Shown here: positions 35,701 to 42,728 of the stretch, piece after piece
How the letters are laid out: every line of letters begins with the position of its first letter
How positions within the stretch are numbered: the stretch's first letter is position 1
Assembly (NCBI RefSeq): GCF_003634045.1
Contig: NZ_RBIM01000004.1
Location: 124,001-188,000 of the forward strand
DNA length: 64,000 nucleotides
Direction of reading: 5' to 3'
From: Maricaulis maris
Lineage (GTDB): Bacteria; Pseudomonadota; Alphaproteobacteria; Caulobacterales; Maricaulaceae
Notes under the pieces: generated by a model
Database searches by the model: none
Told to the model about the DNA's origin: nothing
The model's input: only the letters and a program-made list of their open reading frames with translations
Position numbers and translations under genes: made by a program

Positions 35701-35819
35701 TCGACTTCGTCGTCCTGAGCAAAGGATGGCGCCGAGAATGCGGCAACCGCACCACCCAGCATAAGGGCACGCGCCCACCGAGAGCGCGACAAGCGGCGCT
35801 CCTTCCCTGATTTAAGCAT
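32784..35819 (-). CDS. TonB-dependent receptor of the alginate locus
   Basis: 1011 residues from the ATG at 35819, preceded by AGGGGAGTGAAT as ribosome binding site; a longer open frame to 36251 is non-coding. The signal peptide ends SAPSFAQ, followed by an acidic stretch and VVVIQGIRQTIQDSIETKR as TonB-box region. The plug has ADDIGDLPALSIGEALETL and SIRGLGPYLGSTVINGREA. The long barrel ends YGPRIYFGVRGRF. This is the large Caulobacter-type carbohydrate receptor (TIGR01782-like). It probably imports alginate oligosaccharides, given the lyases downstream and shared operators. No SusD-like gene is present, as expected for Proteobacteria. Confidence 0.93.
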   Translation of the reverse strand: MLKSGKERRLSRSRWARALMLGGAVAAFSAPSFAQDDEVEDVVVIQGIRQTIQDSIETKRNADTVVEALSADDIGDLPALSIGEALETLTSAASHIEQGGATEISIRGLGPYLGSTVINGREAANGSGDRSVNFSQFPSELFNSLAVYKTQEASFIEGGVSGQISLSTLRPIDYGRSRLQLELKGNYNPDNADLNISERGIGHRATLSFVDSWETGAGEFGLSFGYQSNRSTNPEQEARTTSAFRDCRNVVSGDPNSDNFGVDSLGDPDENCDGGGGDLVLEIDPATGVAPDANTPFVFVPSQRHFRQNITDDARDSIFFAAQWQPNARWDINVDFQQSDREFTELRSDLTIDGNSVLNVGESGEIVPLSVSSTGAFLGGTTYDGAEVSSHYMERIEEYTGYGLAAEYQLTDDLTISADYSYSETMRRENIIQSRLRSDTDGDSGSEDVFVGIIVEDDAQRFVFGDFDVTDPANFDVGPRTREDLNQFRNNSIEAFRADFDYLWDNGFITNVRGGVRHSTLEYDSVPRVRRESDGSPLSVGDGAAASAACMNSVFPENDFLSDVVDGPLITNVDSAGNVITNGTGNSWVTFDPLCLAEAILGRAPSIPDASDVFLTSAEMGTGQNPLQIVDVAEETIAAYLQADFAGEMGELPVRGNFGVRVVDTEVTSNGYRGSLTLDRDGANVITGIGVDNSNLIEITASHSYTEVLPSANLVVELREDVLLRGGIYRALSRPDPSDLGVGRSFSSSIDNDGGSTDVADVIAQVTGFGNPELDPLMSWNYDAALEWYPNEDTILAFGVYYKSFNGGFTNVGQVETFTVDGQDLQAVVTTQAVDSEESTISGFEISAAHSFSYLPGAWSGLGFRVGYNYADSDFEFEDAVFGASTIIAADGSEIERVGIVAPANVPGLSEHVASAQLYYSIGDLDLQGVYKYRSGYFQQFIATPGNLRYIDERGIYEARASYQINDAVRVSVEAINIFDEPRVQYNPTQDNFAEVNVYGPRIYFGVRGRF

Positions 35820-35837
35820 ATTCACTCCCCTTAGGTT

Positions 35838-35953
35838 TTTTTGTAGTCCGATTGGGAGACAAAAATCAGATGCTGTCAACCATTTTACTAGGCCATTTTG
35901 TAAATTCGGTATATTAAATTGGTATATCAAATAGAAGAAATTGGACTTACCAC
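35838..35953 (-). promoter_or_regulatory. Promoter region of the alginate receptor with four UxuR/ExuR-like operator candidates
   Basis: The best site, AAATTGGTATATCAAAT at 35916-35932, differs little from the known UxuR/ExuR consensus AAATTGGTATACCAATTT. Related sites are AAATTGGACTTACCAC (35938-35953), AAAATGGCCTAGTAAAAT (minus strand of 35882-35899) and CCAATCGGACTACAAAAA (minus strand of 35838-35855). A TTGACA box on the minus strand lies at 35874-35879, between two of the sites; no clear -10 follows. The stretch 35820-35960 is AT-rich compared with its surroundings. From 35954 to 36213 I see nothing recognisable. Confidence 0.55.
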
Positions 35954-36213
35954 TTTGCACGGCGCCCATTCCGGATGCTGATGAACGCGCGTGATCGTCC
36001 GACATTGCCGAGATCATGGCAGTGCTGCCAGACAGAAGCGGAGACGTCTTGGCAGCCCGAGTTTTTGTAGACTGTGGTCCACAAGGCGCCGCCACTCGCC
36101 CAACACGGCGGAGCGGCTGTCCTTGACCATAAGCCGGTCCGACAGCCTCGAAGGCTCCGAACCGACTCAATCGGCTCAACGCCAAGCCCCTCGGACGTTG
36201 CCGCGTCGGCGTC

Positions 36214-36819
36214 TCAGGCCAGGAGGCCAGCCTGGATGGCCTTGACGACAACCTCGGTCCGGTTGCGGGCTTCCAGCTTCAGGGCGAGGGAACGCAGATG
36301 GAGCTTCACCGTTGTCTCCTGAATGTCGAGACTGCGGGCGATTTCCTTGTTGGCCTCGCCGCGCTGCAGGCAGAATAGGACTTCGCGCTCTCGCGGAGTC
36401 AGCGACGCCGGCGCGTTTTCCGGGTCGGTTGTGTGATGGATGGGCGAAAAGACCTGACCGGCAAGGATGAGCCGGACGGCCGCGACCAAACCGTCGGCCG
36501 GCATGGTTTTCGGGATGAAGCCCCGGGCACCATTCTCCAGCAGCATCTGCACCTCCATCGGCGCAGCCATCCCGGACAGGATCGCGACCGGCTGGTCGCC
36601 ATGCCGCTTCATCAAATCCCTGACATCCTGAACACCGGCAATCCCGGGCATTCTGAGATCCAGCAGGACGAGGTCATATCGGCTGCCGTCAGAAAGAATG
36701 CGCTCGACCTCATCGCCGGACCGCACCAGTTCGACTTCGACATCGGGAATATCGTTTTCGAGCAAGGACCGGACAGCGTCGAGGACGAGATCATGATCGT
36801 CGGCAATCAGAATTTTCAT
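36214..36819 (-). CDS. LuxR/NarL-type response regulator of the H-NOX cassette
   Basis: 201 residues from the ATG at 36819 (MKILIADDHDLVL); residues upstream in the open frame are the end of the kinase gene. The receiver domain has the acidic pair in ADDHD, the phospho-acceptor aspartate in LVLLDLRMPG and the conserved lysine in GFIPKT. The C-terminal LuxR helix-turn-helix is LTPREREVLFCLQRGEANKEIARSLDIQETTVKLHLRSL. It overlaps the kinase gene by 29 bases. It is probably the output of the H-NOX/hybrid kinase pathway and would act on DNA, possibly on the divergent holdfast genes; that target is an inference. Confidence 0.9.
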   Translation of the reverse strand: MKILIADDHDLVLDAVRSLLENDIPDVEVELVRSGDEVERILSDGSRYDLVLLDLRMPGIAGVQDVRDLMKRHGDQPVAILSGMAAPMEVQMLLENGARGFIPKTMPADGLVAAVRLILAGQVFSPIHHTTDPENAPASLTPREREVLFCLQRGEANKEIARSLDIQETTVKLHLRSLALKLEARNRTEVVVKAIQAGLLA

Positions 36820-38503
36820 GCTCAGTTTCCTGTGTTCGGACCTGGCCACCCTGGTCGGCCACCGGCGCTCCGATAGTATCGACCAGATCGTCGAGTGTAG
36901 CCGGTTTGGCAAGCGTAGCGGCGAGTCCGGCCGGCAGCGGTGGCTGCAGCGCGCCTGAACACATCACGATACGTGTATCCGGGCGGATGGCGAGCAAAGC
37001 GCGCACCAGTTCATCGCCTGACATTTGCGGCATCCGGCGATCTGTAACCACCACGCCAAACGCTTTGGGCGCGGCCCGGAAAACCTTCAGTGCCTCGACA
37101 GGGTCTGTAAAGCCGACCGGGTCCCAGCCCGCGCGCCTGGCCGCCTCGCAGACGAAATTCATCAAGGTCTCGTCATCATCCACGACGAGGGCACCCGTCG
37201 CATGATTGACCGCGCCCTCACTGTCGTCAGCCGCAGCCGGTACAGCGATTTCAGCGACCTGAAGCGGCAGGTCGACCACAAAGACCGTGCCTTCGGCCGG
37301 ACGACTATAGGAGGCGACACAGGCTTCCTGGCCGGTCAGCAAGGCGTCGATCGTAGCAAGGCCCAGCCCGCGCCCACGCCCCTTGCTGGACTGAAAAGGT
37401 GTGAACGCCTGGTCGAGGGCCTCTTGGGGCATGCCATTGCCATCATCCTGGACCACAAGACGCGCCGCCGGGTAGTGGCGGAGTTCGCCGCGGTGATTGA
37501 AAGCTGACGGCTGGAATGGCAGGTCAATCGGCCCGGCCTCGTCAATGCGCAGGGTACGCACTGTGACCGTGCCGCTTGTCCCGAGCGCCTCGCGGGCATT
37601 CTTCACCAGATTGGCGATAAGACGGGCGAACAGGGTGGGGTCGGTTTCACAAACGAGCCGCTCCTCATTGGCGACGAGTTCGAGACGATGGGGCGCCGTG
37701 AACTGGTTGGACATCATCTCCACGACGTCTCGAACAATCTCGTCGATGGCCCGCGCTTCCCGCACCGGGGTGGCATCAAACGTCATCAAATCGTCGACCA
37801 GATCATTGGCCTGGCTGCACGACGTCACGATGCGATCAAACATCAACGCGTCTTTGGGCGATGCATTGCTGTTCCGCAACAGACGTGCCGACGCATTGAT
37901 CGCGGTCAGGATATTGGCGAAGTCGTGCGCGACAGACGAGGCCATCCGCCCCAGCGCATCGCGGCGCTCTGCGTCGGCCAGCATCGCCTGCAATTGTTCG
38001 CGCTGGCTCTCGCGACGCTTGTCGATGGCAATGTCGCGCGAGACACAGAGTATGCCGCCGTCAGAAAGCGCCGTCAGGGAAAGGCTCTGATGGACTGCCG
38101 AGCCATCCTGAGCGCGCCCCGTCGCCTCGCCGCGCCAATATCCGTCGCGCGTGAAGGCGGGCATGACCTCGCGTTCGAAGACGGACAAAACCTCATCGTC
38201 GTAAAGGGTCGTCCATGGGCGCCCGAGACAATCGTCCACACTGGCATAGCCAAACATGCCGGCATGCATTGGATTCATATAGGTAAAAATTCCGGCCGCG
38301 TCGGCAATCGCGACACCATCGGCTGAGACATCGATGGCTGTGCTCAGCCGCTGCACCTTGGCGGTCTCTTCACTCAGACGTTCCTTGGCTTCATAGAGGC
38401 TTGCCGACTTGGCTTCGAGCACACGCTCGGCTTCACGGCGGGCGGCGGTTTCCCGGGCCAGCCGCCGTTCAAGCCTGCCAATCTGCTCGTCCTTGTCAGT
38501 CAG
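36791..38503 (-). CDS. PAS-containing hybrid histidine kinase next to H-NOX (probable CTG start)
   Basis: About 570 residues. Order: coiled-coil (EQIGRLERRLARETAARREA), PAS (AIDVSADGVAIADAAGIFTY), HisKA with phospho-acceptor His in MASSVAHDFANILTAI, HATPase with NLVKNAREALG and GRGRGLGLATIDALL, and a C-terminal receiver with aspartate in VVVTDRRMPQMSG. No transmembrane span is present, so it is cytosolic. The first conventional start is GTG at 38422, but the coiled-coil is clearly coded upstream of it. A CTG at 38503 overlaps the H-NOX stop (CTGA), has GGGGA eight bases before it and restores the whole helix, so I use it. By family precedent it is controlled by the H-NOX protein binding NO. 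Confidence 0.85.
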   Translation of the reverse strand: MTDKDEQIGRLERRLARETAARREAERVLEAKSASLYEAKERLSEETAKVQRLSTAIDVSADGVAIADAAGIFTYMNPMHAGMFGYASVDDCLGRPWTTLYDDEVLSVFEREVMPAFTRDGYWRGEATGRAQDGSAVHQSLSLTALSDGGILCVSRDIAIDKRRESQREQLQAMLADAERRDALGRMASSVAHDFANILTAINASARLLRNSNASPKDALMFDRIVTSCSQANDLVDDLMTFDATPVREARAIDEIVRDVVEMMSNQFTAPHRLELVANEERLVCETDPTLFARLIANLVKNAREALGTSGTVTVRTLRIDEAGPIDLPFQPSAFNHRGELRHYPAARLVVQDDGNGMPQEALDQAFTPFQSSKGRGRGLGLATIDALLTGQEACVASYSRPAEGTVFVVDLPLQVAEIAVPAAADDSEGAVNHATGALVVDDDETLMNFVCEAARRAGWDPVGFTDPVEALKVFRAAPKAFGVVVTDRRMPQMSGDELVRALLAIRPDTRIVMCSGALQPPLPAGLAATLAKPATLDDLVDTIGAPVADQGGQVRTQETEHENSDCRRS

Positions 38504-39054
38504 TGCTTTGTCCCCGACACGATCTCGAAGCGGGCTTCGCGCAACGGCTTGTCGGCGCTATCGGTCCTGTGAACGACATATTCGTCCGCTTTGCCATAGT
38601 GGTCCAGAGCGGCAAGGATCATGCCTTCGCAGAGATCGGCCATCGGACGGGTCGAGTGATAATCGACGACAAGGCGAGCATTGCCATCGCGCGCCGTGAC
38701 CAGGATCTCAGGAACTTCCGCATCGGGATAGAGTTTGCGCACATCACGGTGGATGACGCCGTGGATGCGCTCCATCAAGTCGAACGGATGAATGATCCCC
38801 GGTTGCTCGTGCGAGGCGATCAGGGCCGCAAACAGTGAATTGCCGAAACCGACCAGAAGCTCACGGACCGACTGGCCGGTCAGCTCTGATGTCTTCCCAA
38901 CCAGGGTCAACATTTCGGCATGATCGTAATAGCCGACACTGGTATAGGCCCCGCCGGACGGCAAGTCCGCTTGATCGAGCACCTTATCAACCAGAGCCTC
39001 GCCGAAAGCGGCTTCTGCGTGGTCGATGAACTGGCGAAAAACAACGCCCTTCAT
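38500..39054 (-). CDS. H-NOX heme-nitric oxide sensor protein
   Basis: 184 residues from ATG 39054, the normal size of a stand-alone H-NOX. It begins MKGVVFRQFIDHAEAAFGE as in this family. The expected proximal heme ligand is His98 in MERIHGVIHRDVRKLYPDA; Pro115 follows in EVPEIL, and the propionate-binding YxSxR motif is Tyr132-Ser134-Arg136 (DYHSTRP). Such proteins bind NO on ferrous heme and change the activity of a partner kinase or diguanylate cyclase. The kinase gene overlaps its stop codon. The divergent gene across a 250-base region is hfaA of the holdfast anchor, suggesting NO control of attachment; this part is inferred. Confidence 0.92.
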   Translation of the reverse strand: MKGVVFRQFIDHAEAAFGEALVDKVLDQADLPSGGAYTSVGYYDHAEMLTLVGKTSELTGQSVRELLVGFGNSLFAALIASHEQPGIIHPFDLMERIHGVIHRDVRKLYPDAEVPEILVTARDGNARLVVDYHSTRPMADLCEGMILAALDHYGKADEYVVHRTDSADKPLREARFEIVSGTKH

Positions 39055-39111
39055 GTGTCTACCCTTCTTTTCAATCCCGACGCCATTGTCGCGCGAGCGG
39101 GCGCGAAGACA

Positions 39112-39202
39112 ACCTGACCATTCGGACAGGTAGGGCGGACCCGGTTCGAACGGTCGGTCCGCCCTGACCAGGCGAACAGGCCCCCTGTCCGAATGGTCAG
39201 GT
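39112..39202. repeat. Nested long inverted repeat between H-NOX and hfaA
   Basis: The outer arms are 19 bases and perfectly complementary: 39112-39130 (ACCTGACCATTCGGACAGG) and 39184-39202. Inside lie a second perfect 10-base pair of arms, AGGGCGGACC (39132-39141) and GGTCCGCCCT (39156-39165), around the 8-base palindrome GTTCGAAC (39144-39151). The unit TGACCAnnCGnACAGG occurs twice directly (39115-39130 and 39165-39180) and once inverted. It sits in the divergent promoter region, 58-148 bases from the H-NOX start and 106-196 bases before hfaA. It could be a multi-site operator, a structured RNA or a small repetitive element. Confidence 0.8.
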
Positions 39203-39307
39203 CCGCCTGTCCACCTGCCGCTGAGAATGGGCCACCTGGTCAATATCGGCGCCCGGCTCCGGCTGCCAACTTCGGATCAACAAACAGATGACCCCGAGGA
39301 GGCAGCC

Positions 39308-39658
39308 ATGCCCATCGCCAGTTTCGCCCTTGCCGCCGCCCAAATGGCGAGCCCCGTCAGCCTGGACTCCGGATTTGCCGTCAACCAGGCAATGGGGTTC
39401 CAGCAGGATGCGCAAGGCAACCGGGTTGTGATCTCCGGCACTAGCCAGCTGTCGACGGGCACCGGCGGTGGCACTCAGAGCCGGCTCATGCCCAGCTGGG
39501 GCGTGACCGCCACGACGAGCCAGGCGACCGCCATCGGCAATCTCGTCAGCGTCACGATCACCGGCAACAACAATACGGTCCAGCTCGACACCACCCAGAT
39601 CAATCTCGGCAACCAGACCGCCATCGTCGGCGAGCTGCCGAACGGATCGGGGAATTAG
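39308..39658 (+). CDS. hfaA: Holdfast anchor protein HfaA (small curlin-like protein)
   Basis: 116 residues from the ATG at 39308, which has GAGGAGG eight bases upstream; an in-frame ATG at 39227 lies in the inverted repeat region and is less likely. The N-terminus MPIASFALAAAQMAS could serve as an export signal. The sequence is rich in Gln, Asn, Ser, Thr and Gly, and contains ATAIGNLVSVTITGNNNTVQLD. The AIGN motif is shared with HfaD two genes on. The call rests mainly on gene order (small secreted protein, CsgG-like, repeat protein), which is that of hfaA-hfaB-hfaD in Caulobacter. It would be exported to the cell surface to anchor the adhesive holdfast. Confidence 0.78.
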   Translation: MPIASFALAAAQMASPVSLDSGFAVNQAMGFQQDAQGNRVVISGTSQLSTGTGGGTQSRLMPSWGVTATTSQATAIGNLVSVTITGNNNTVQLDTTQINLGNQTAIVGELPNGSGN

Positions 39659-39659
39659 G

Positions 39660-40523
39660 ATGAGCTGGTTGCCCTCCCTCAAAGCCGGTGTGTCGGCGCT
39701 CTCCCTCTGCGCCATGACCGGTTGCGCCAGCCTCTCCGGTGACTTCCATGACCACATGGCCGGCTATACCGGCGCCCGGGTCATCGACAATTCGACCGCC
39801 TATTCGCCGGACCTGGACTGCCTGGCCCGGGCCGCCACGGCGGGTCGCCCGCGGATTGCCGTCGGTGACGTCAACGACCTGACCGGGCGGTTTTCCTCGC
39901 TCGACGGAACGGTGGCGACCCAGGGTACGGCCTTGATGGTGATGTCCGCGCTGGACCGGGCGGGCTTCCCGCTCGCCGAACGCCTCGACACGCGGGTTGC
40001 CCAGCAAGAGCTGGAATTCGCGAACAGCCGTCTGATCGGGCCCGATGGCCAGCCGACACAAAACTACCGTCGGGTCATGGCGGGCTCCATCGCCGGGAGC
40101 GACTACATCATTCTCGGCGGTGTTACCGAACTGAACTTCAATCTGCATTCCGGCGTCGCGGAAGCCCGCATCGGACCGCTGATTGGCGGCCGTCGCCACT
40201 ATGCGATGACCGTTGGCCTGGACCTTCGCCTGGTCGATGCGACTGACCTTCGTGTCATCGATATCGTCAGCCAGAGCAAGGTGATCCGCGGACACGAGAT
40301 CCGCGCCGGCGTGTTTGAATTCATCGGCGACACGACGTTGGACATCGGCATGGGCGAACGCGTCCAGGAGCCGGTCCACACCGCCATCCGAACGATCGTC
40401 GAAAGCGCCGTTTTCGACCTCGTCTCAGGCCTTGCCGGCCCCGCCGCGCAGACCTGTTCAACCGCAGGGACAGCCGCGACCGGCACCCCTGTTTCCTTCC
40501 AGACCCCCACTTCCGGAGATTAA
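39660..40523 (+). CDS. hfaB: HfaB, CsgG-like outer-membrane secretion lipoprotein of the holdfast anchor
   Basis: 287 residues starting one base after the hfaA stop. The N-terminus has a hydrophobic core and lipobox-like CAMTGC, so it is lipidated at Cys22. The body matches the CsgG family: IAVGDVNDLTGRF, LDTRVAQQELEFA, YIILGGVTELNFNLHSG and GLDLRLVDATDLRVIDIVSQSKVIRGHEI. CsgG proteins form the outer-membrane channel that secretes curli subunits; HfaB does this for HfaA and HfaD in Caulobacter. The gene pair with a curlin-like small protein and a repeat protein makes the hfa assignment strong. Confidence 0.88.
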   Translation: MSWLPSLKAGVSALSLCAMTGCASLSGDFHDHMAGYTGARVIDNSTAYSPDLDCLARAATAGRPRIAVGDVNDLTGRFSSLDGTVATQGTALMVMSALDRAGFPLAERLDTRVAQQELEFANSRLIGPDGQPTQNYRRVMAGSIAGSDYIILGGVTELNFNLHSGVAEARIGPLIGGRRHYAMTVGLDLRLVDATDLRVIDIVSQSKVIRGHEIRAGVFEFIGDTTLDIGMGERVQEPVHTAIRTIVESAVFDLVSGLAGPAAQTCSTAGTAATGTPVSFQTPTSGD

Positions 40524-40525
40524 TC

Positions 40526-41485
40526 ATGAAACGGTCTGTTCTTCTCGCCACTGCCCTGGTGGCACTGTCCGGTCCCGCAGCTTTTGCTCAAGCGACCGAT
40601 TCCCTCGTCGATGTCGATCTGGGCCTGGGCGATCTCGCCGACGCCACTGTTGATATCGGCGGTGACAACCTGGTGGATGCCGGCGTTGATCTCGGCGGCG
40701 CGGATATCCTCGACGCCACGATTGACCTGGGTGGCGAAAGCCTGGTTGACGCCAATGTCGATCTCGGTGGCAGCAATGAAGCCGCCTCAAGCGCCGTCGA
40801 CTACGCTACGGGCCAGTCCAATTCCGGCAACCAGGACTCCTACCTGGACCTGATCGCGACCACCGTCGACGACGTCACCGGGACCTCCGCTGCGATCGGA
40901 AACTCCTACTCGCTCGAAGCGGCCGCAAATGTCGGCGCCGACCTGACCCAGGGCAATGAAGGCAATGCTGTTGCCGACGCCGATGCCGCCATCACCGCCA
41001 TTGATACCGCGGCCATCACCGCGGCTGCGATCGGCAATACGGCATCCATCTCATCGCCCGCCTCGTTGATCAACATGACGGTTGACCAGAACAATCTCGG
41101 CAACCTGACCGCCGACCTGACCGCAGTGTCGGGCGACGTGACGGACGTCAGCATGACGGCCGCTTCAATCGGCAACTCGCTGTCGGTCGAAGTGCCGGGC
41201 GGCAGTTCGATCACCGCAGCGCAGCGCAACTCCGGCACCATGATTGCCGAACTCAACGGCTCGCTGGCCGGTTTCTCCGACGCTGCGGTCACCGCCGCTT
41301 CGATCGGCAATTCCTACAGCCTGACCAGCCTGAACAGCGCCATTGCCGGCAATGTCTCAAGCTCGGTCAATCAGTGGAACACGGCCGGCCAGCTGGCTGT
41401 GCTCAATGCGACCATCGGCTACGGCACCGACGCAGCCGCCACAGCGGCCGCTATCGGCAACTCCGTCAGCATCAACGTCGATTGA
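40526..41485 (+). CDS. hfaD: HfaD, repetitive holdfast anchor surface protein
   Basis: 319 residues with a signal peptide (LLATALVALSGPAAFAQ). Two sets of repeats are visible. Residues about 27-85 repeat a 12-residue unit D-[LI]-G-G-x-x-[LI]-x-D-A-x-[VI] about four times. The rest contains five spaced copies of AA[AS]IGN[ST]xS (for example TAASIGNSYSL and TAAAIGNSVSI), separated by about 40-70 residues and followed by short strands. Gly-, Asn- and Ser-rich spaced strands resemble functional amyloid or beta-solenoid surface proteins. It starts two bases after hfaB. The protein ends SVSINVD. It would be secreted by HfaB and act with HfaA in tethering the holdfast. Confidence 0.82.
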   Translation: MKRSVLLATALVALSGPAAFAQATDSLVDVDLGLGDLADATVDIGGDNLVDAGVDLGGADILDATIDLGGESLVDANVDLGGSNEAASSAVDYATGQSNSGNQDSYLDLIATTVDDVTGTSAAIGNSYSLEAAANVGADLTQGNEGNAVADADAAITAIDTAAITAAAIGNTASISSPASLINMTVDQNNLGNLTADLTAVSGDVTDVSMTAASIGNSLSVEVPGGSSITAAQRNSGTMIAELNGSLAGFSDAAVTAASIGNSYSLTSLNSAIAGNVSSSVNQWNTAGQLAVLNATIGYGTDAAATAAAIGNSVSINVD

Positions 41486-41493
41486 GCCAGCGG

Positions 41494-41533
41494 AAGGCGC
41501 CGGATCTCCCCCCCCTTTTGGGTCCGGCGCCTT
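41494..41533 (+). terminator. Strong stem-loop after hfaD
   Basis: AAGGCGCCGGA (41494-41504) pairs perfectly with TCCGGCGCCTT (41523-41533), an 11-base stem with an 18-base C/T-rich loop. The trailing sequence TCAATCTTCACTTCC is only moderately T-rich. It may terminate or reduce transcription between hfaABD and the receiver-YaiO-HEAT-GT2 genes, or protect the hfa message. Confidence 0.6.
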
Positions 41534-41566
41534 TCAATCTTCACTTCCATACAGGGAAACATTGCG

Positions 41567-41947
41567 ATGAAACCGATCCTGGTTGTCCAGAATGAGCCAA
41601 TGATGACGACGCTGTTGTGCCACCGCCTGACCATGAATGGTCACTCGGTGCTCACCGCGATCGACGGCCGCTCCGCCCTCGACCTGGTCAGCTGGGCCCG
41701 CCCGAAACTGGTCCTTGTCGACATGGTACTGCCGGACATGCGCGGACTCGAAGTGCTGTCGCGGCTGAAGCAAGTTGCGGCCACTGCCGACGTGCCCGTC
41801 ATGATGTTGCTACCCTATGCCCATGAAGGCGATACGGTGGCCGCACTGGAGGGCGGGGCGCATGATTGCCTCGTCAAACCGATCCAGCCGCGTGAACTGG
41901 TTGCGCGCATCTCGGGTGCCCTGTCGCGCCAGAAGATCGCGGCATGA
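41567..41947 (+). CDS. Single-domain receiver protein with altered active-site pocket
   Basis: 126 residues, only a CheY-like receiver. The phospho-acceptor aspartate is present in LVLVDMVLPDMRG and the conserved lysine in CLVKPIQ. The acidic pair near residue 10 is changed to Asn-Glu (VVQNEPMM), and the Thr/Ser of the switch region is replaced in VPVMMLLPYAHEGD. Such changes often mark pseudo-receivers that are regulated by something other than phosphorylation. It overlaps the YaiO-like gene by four bases and so belongs to the exopolysaccharide-type operon. It may adjust synthase activity by protein contact. Confidence 0.85.
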   Translation: MKPILVVQNEPMMTTLLCHRLTMNGHSVLTAIDGRSALDLVSWARPKLVLVDMVLPDMRGLEVLSRLKQVAATADVPVMMLLPYAHEGDTVAALEGGAHDCLVKPIQPRELVARISGALSRQKIAA

Positions 41948-42720
41948 GCATCCGGTCCCGCCTGATTGGCGGCCTGGCGCTGACCAGCCTGATGGCCGGT
42001 CCCGCCATGGCGCAGCCGGCGGCCGGCTTGACCGCTGATCTGGTGGTCGAGCATGTCGCCCTGTCCCGAACCACACTGGACGACTGGTCTGGCGCCGGGC
42101 TGCAGCTGGGCTACCGCAATGCCGACAACCGCCTGACCTGGGGCCGCGCTGAATGGTCCCGTCGTTTTGGTGCGCAGGACCTGTTCCTGCAGGCCGGTCT
42201 GCAGGATCGACTGGCCGACGGCGTCGCTTCGGTGGCGCTGGGCAGCGCATTCGGCGGCGATTTTCGCGAGGATATCGATTTGCGCCTCGCCTGGACCCGA
42301 CCCGCCTGGCGGCCCGCTCAAGGCGCCGGCGGGACGGATTTCGACCTGACCGCGCGGTTCGCTGACTATGGCGACGGCGTGGTGACCGTGCTGGCACCCG
42401 GCCTTATCCACTATCTGGCGGGTCGCGATGCCTGGCTTTCCGTCTCGCCGATTTTCGTGCGGGCTTCCGGTGGCGATTGGGAAAGCGGTCTCGCCCTGCG
42501 CGGCGACACGGCCCTGGGCGCCAAATGGCGGATCCGCGGCGGGCTGAGCCTTGCGCCCGATGTCGAGGCCGGCCGCGTGGCCCGGACCCGAAGTGTCGAG
42601 TTCGGCGTCCGCCGCGCCTTTGGACCACACCAGGAAATCGGCTGGACCGTGTCGCAAGTCGACCGGTCGGGCAGCTATGCACGCACAGGCCTCGCCCTGT
42701 CCCTGCGCCAACGTTTCTGA
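41944..42720 (+). CDS. YaiO-family outer-membrane beta-barrel protein
   Basis: 258 residues with a signal peptide (LIGGLALTSLMAGPAMAQ). Alternating polar/hydrophobic strands and a C-terminal phenylalanine (ALSLRQRF) indicate an outer-membrane barrel. The segment TARFADYGDGVVTVLAPGLIHYL and the following SPIFVRASGG match the YaiO family. Its start overlaps the receiver gene (ATGA). Neighbours downstream are a HEAT membrane protein and a GT2 synthase, so an export or surface role for a polysaccharide is likely. The YaiO function itself is unknown. Confidence 0.78.
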   Translation: MSIRSRLIGGLALTSLMAGPAMAQPAAGLTADLVVEHVALSRTTLDDWSGAGLQLGYRNADNRLTWGRAEWSRRFGAQDLFLQAGLQDRLADGVASVALGSAFGGDFREDIDLRLAWTRPAWRPAQGAGGTDFDLTARFADYGDGVVTVLAPGLIHYLAGRDAWLSVSPIFVRASGGDWESGLALRGDTALGAKWRIRGGLSLAPDVEAGRVARTRSVEFGVRRAFGPHQEIGWTVSQVDRSGSYARTGLALSLRQRF

Positions 42721-42728
42721 GGACAATC

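Noticed and set aside
32784-36251. A 1155-codon version of the alginate TonB receptor
   Set aside because: The extra N-terminal residues cover the AT-rich operator region; the ATG at 35819 has a strong ribosome binding site and gives a normal signal peptide.
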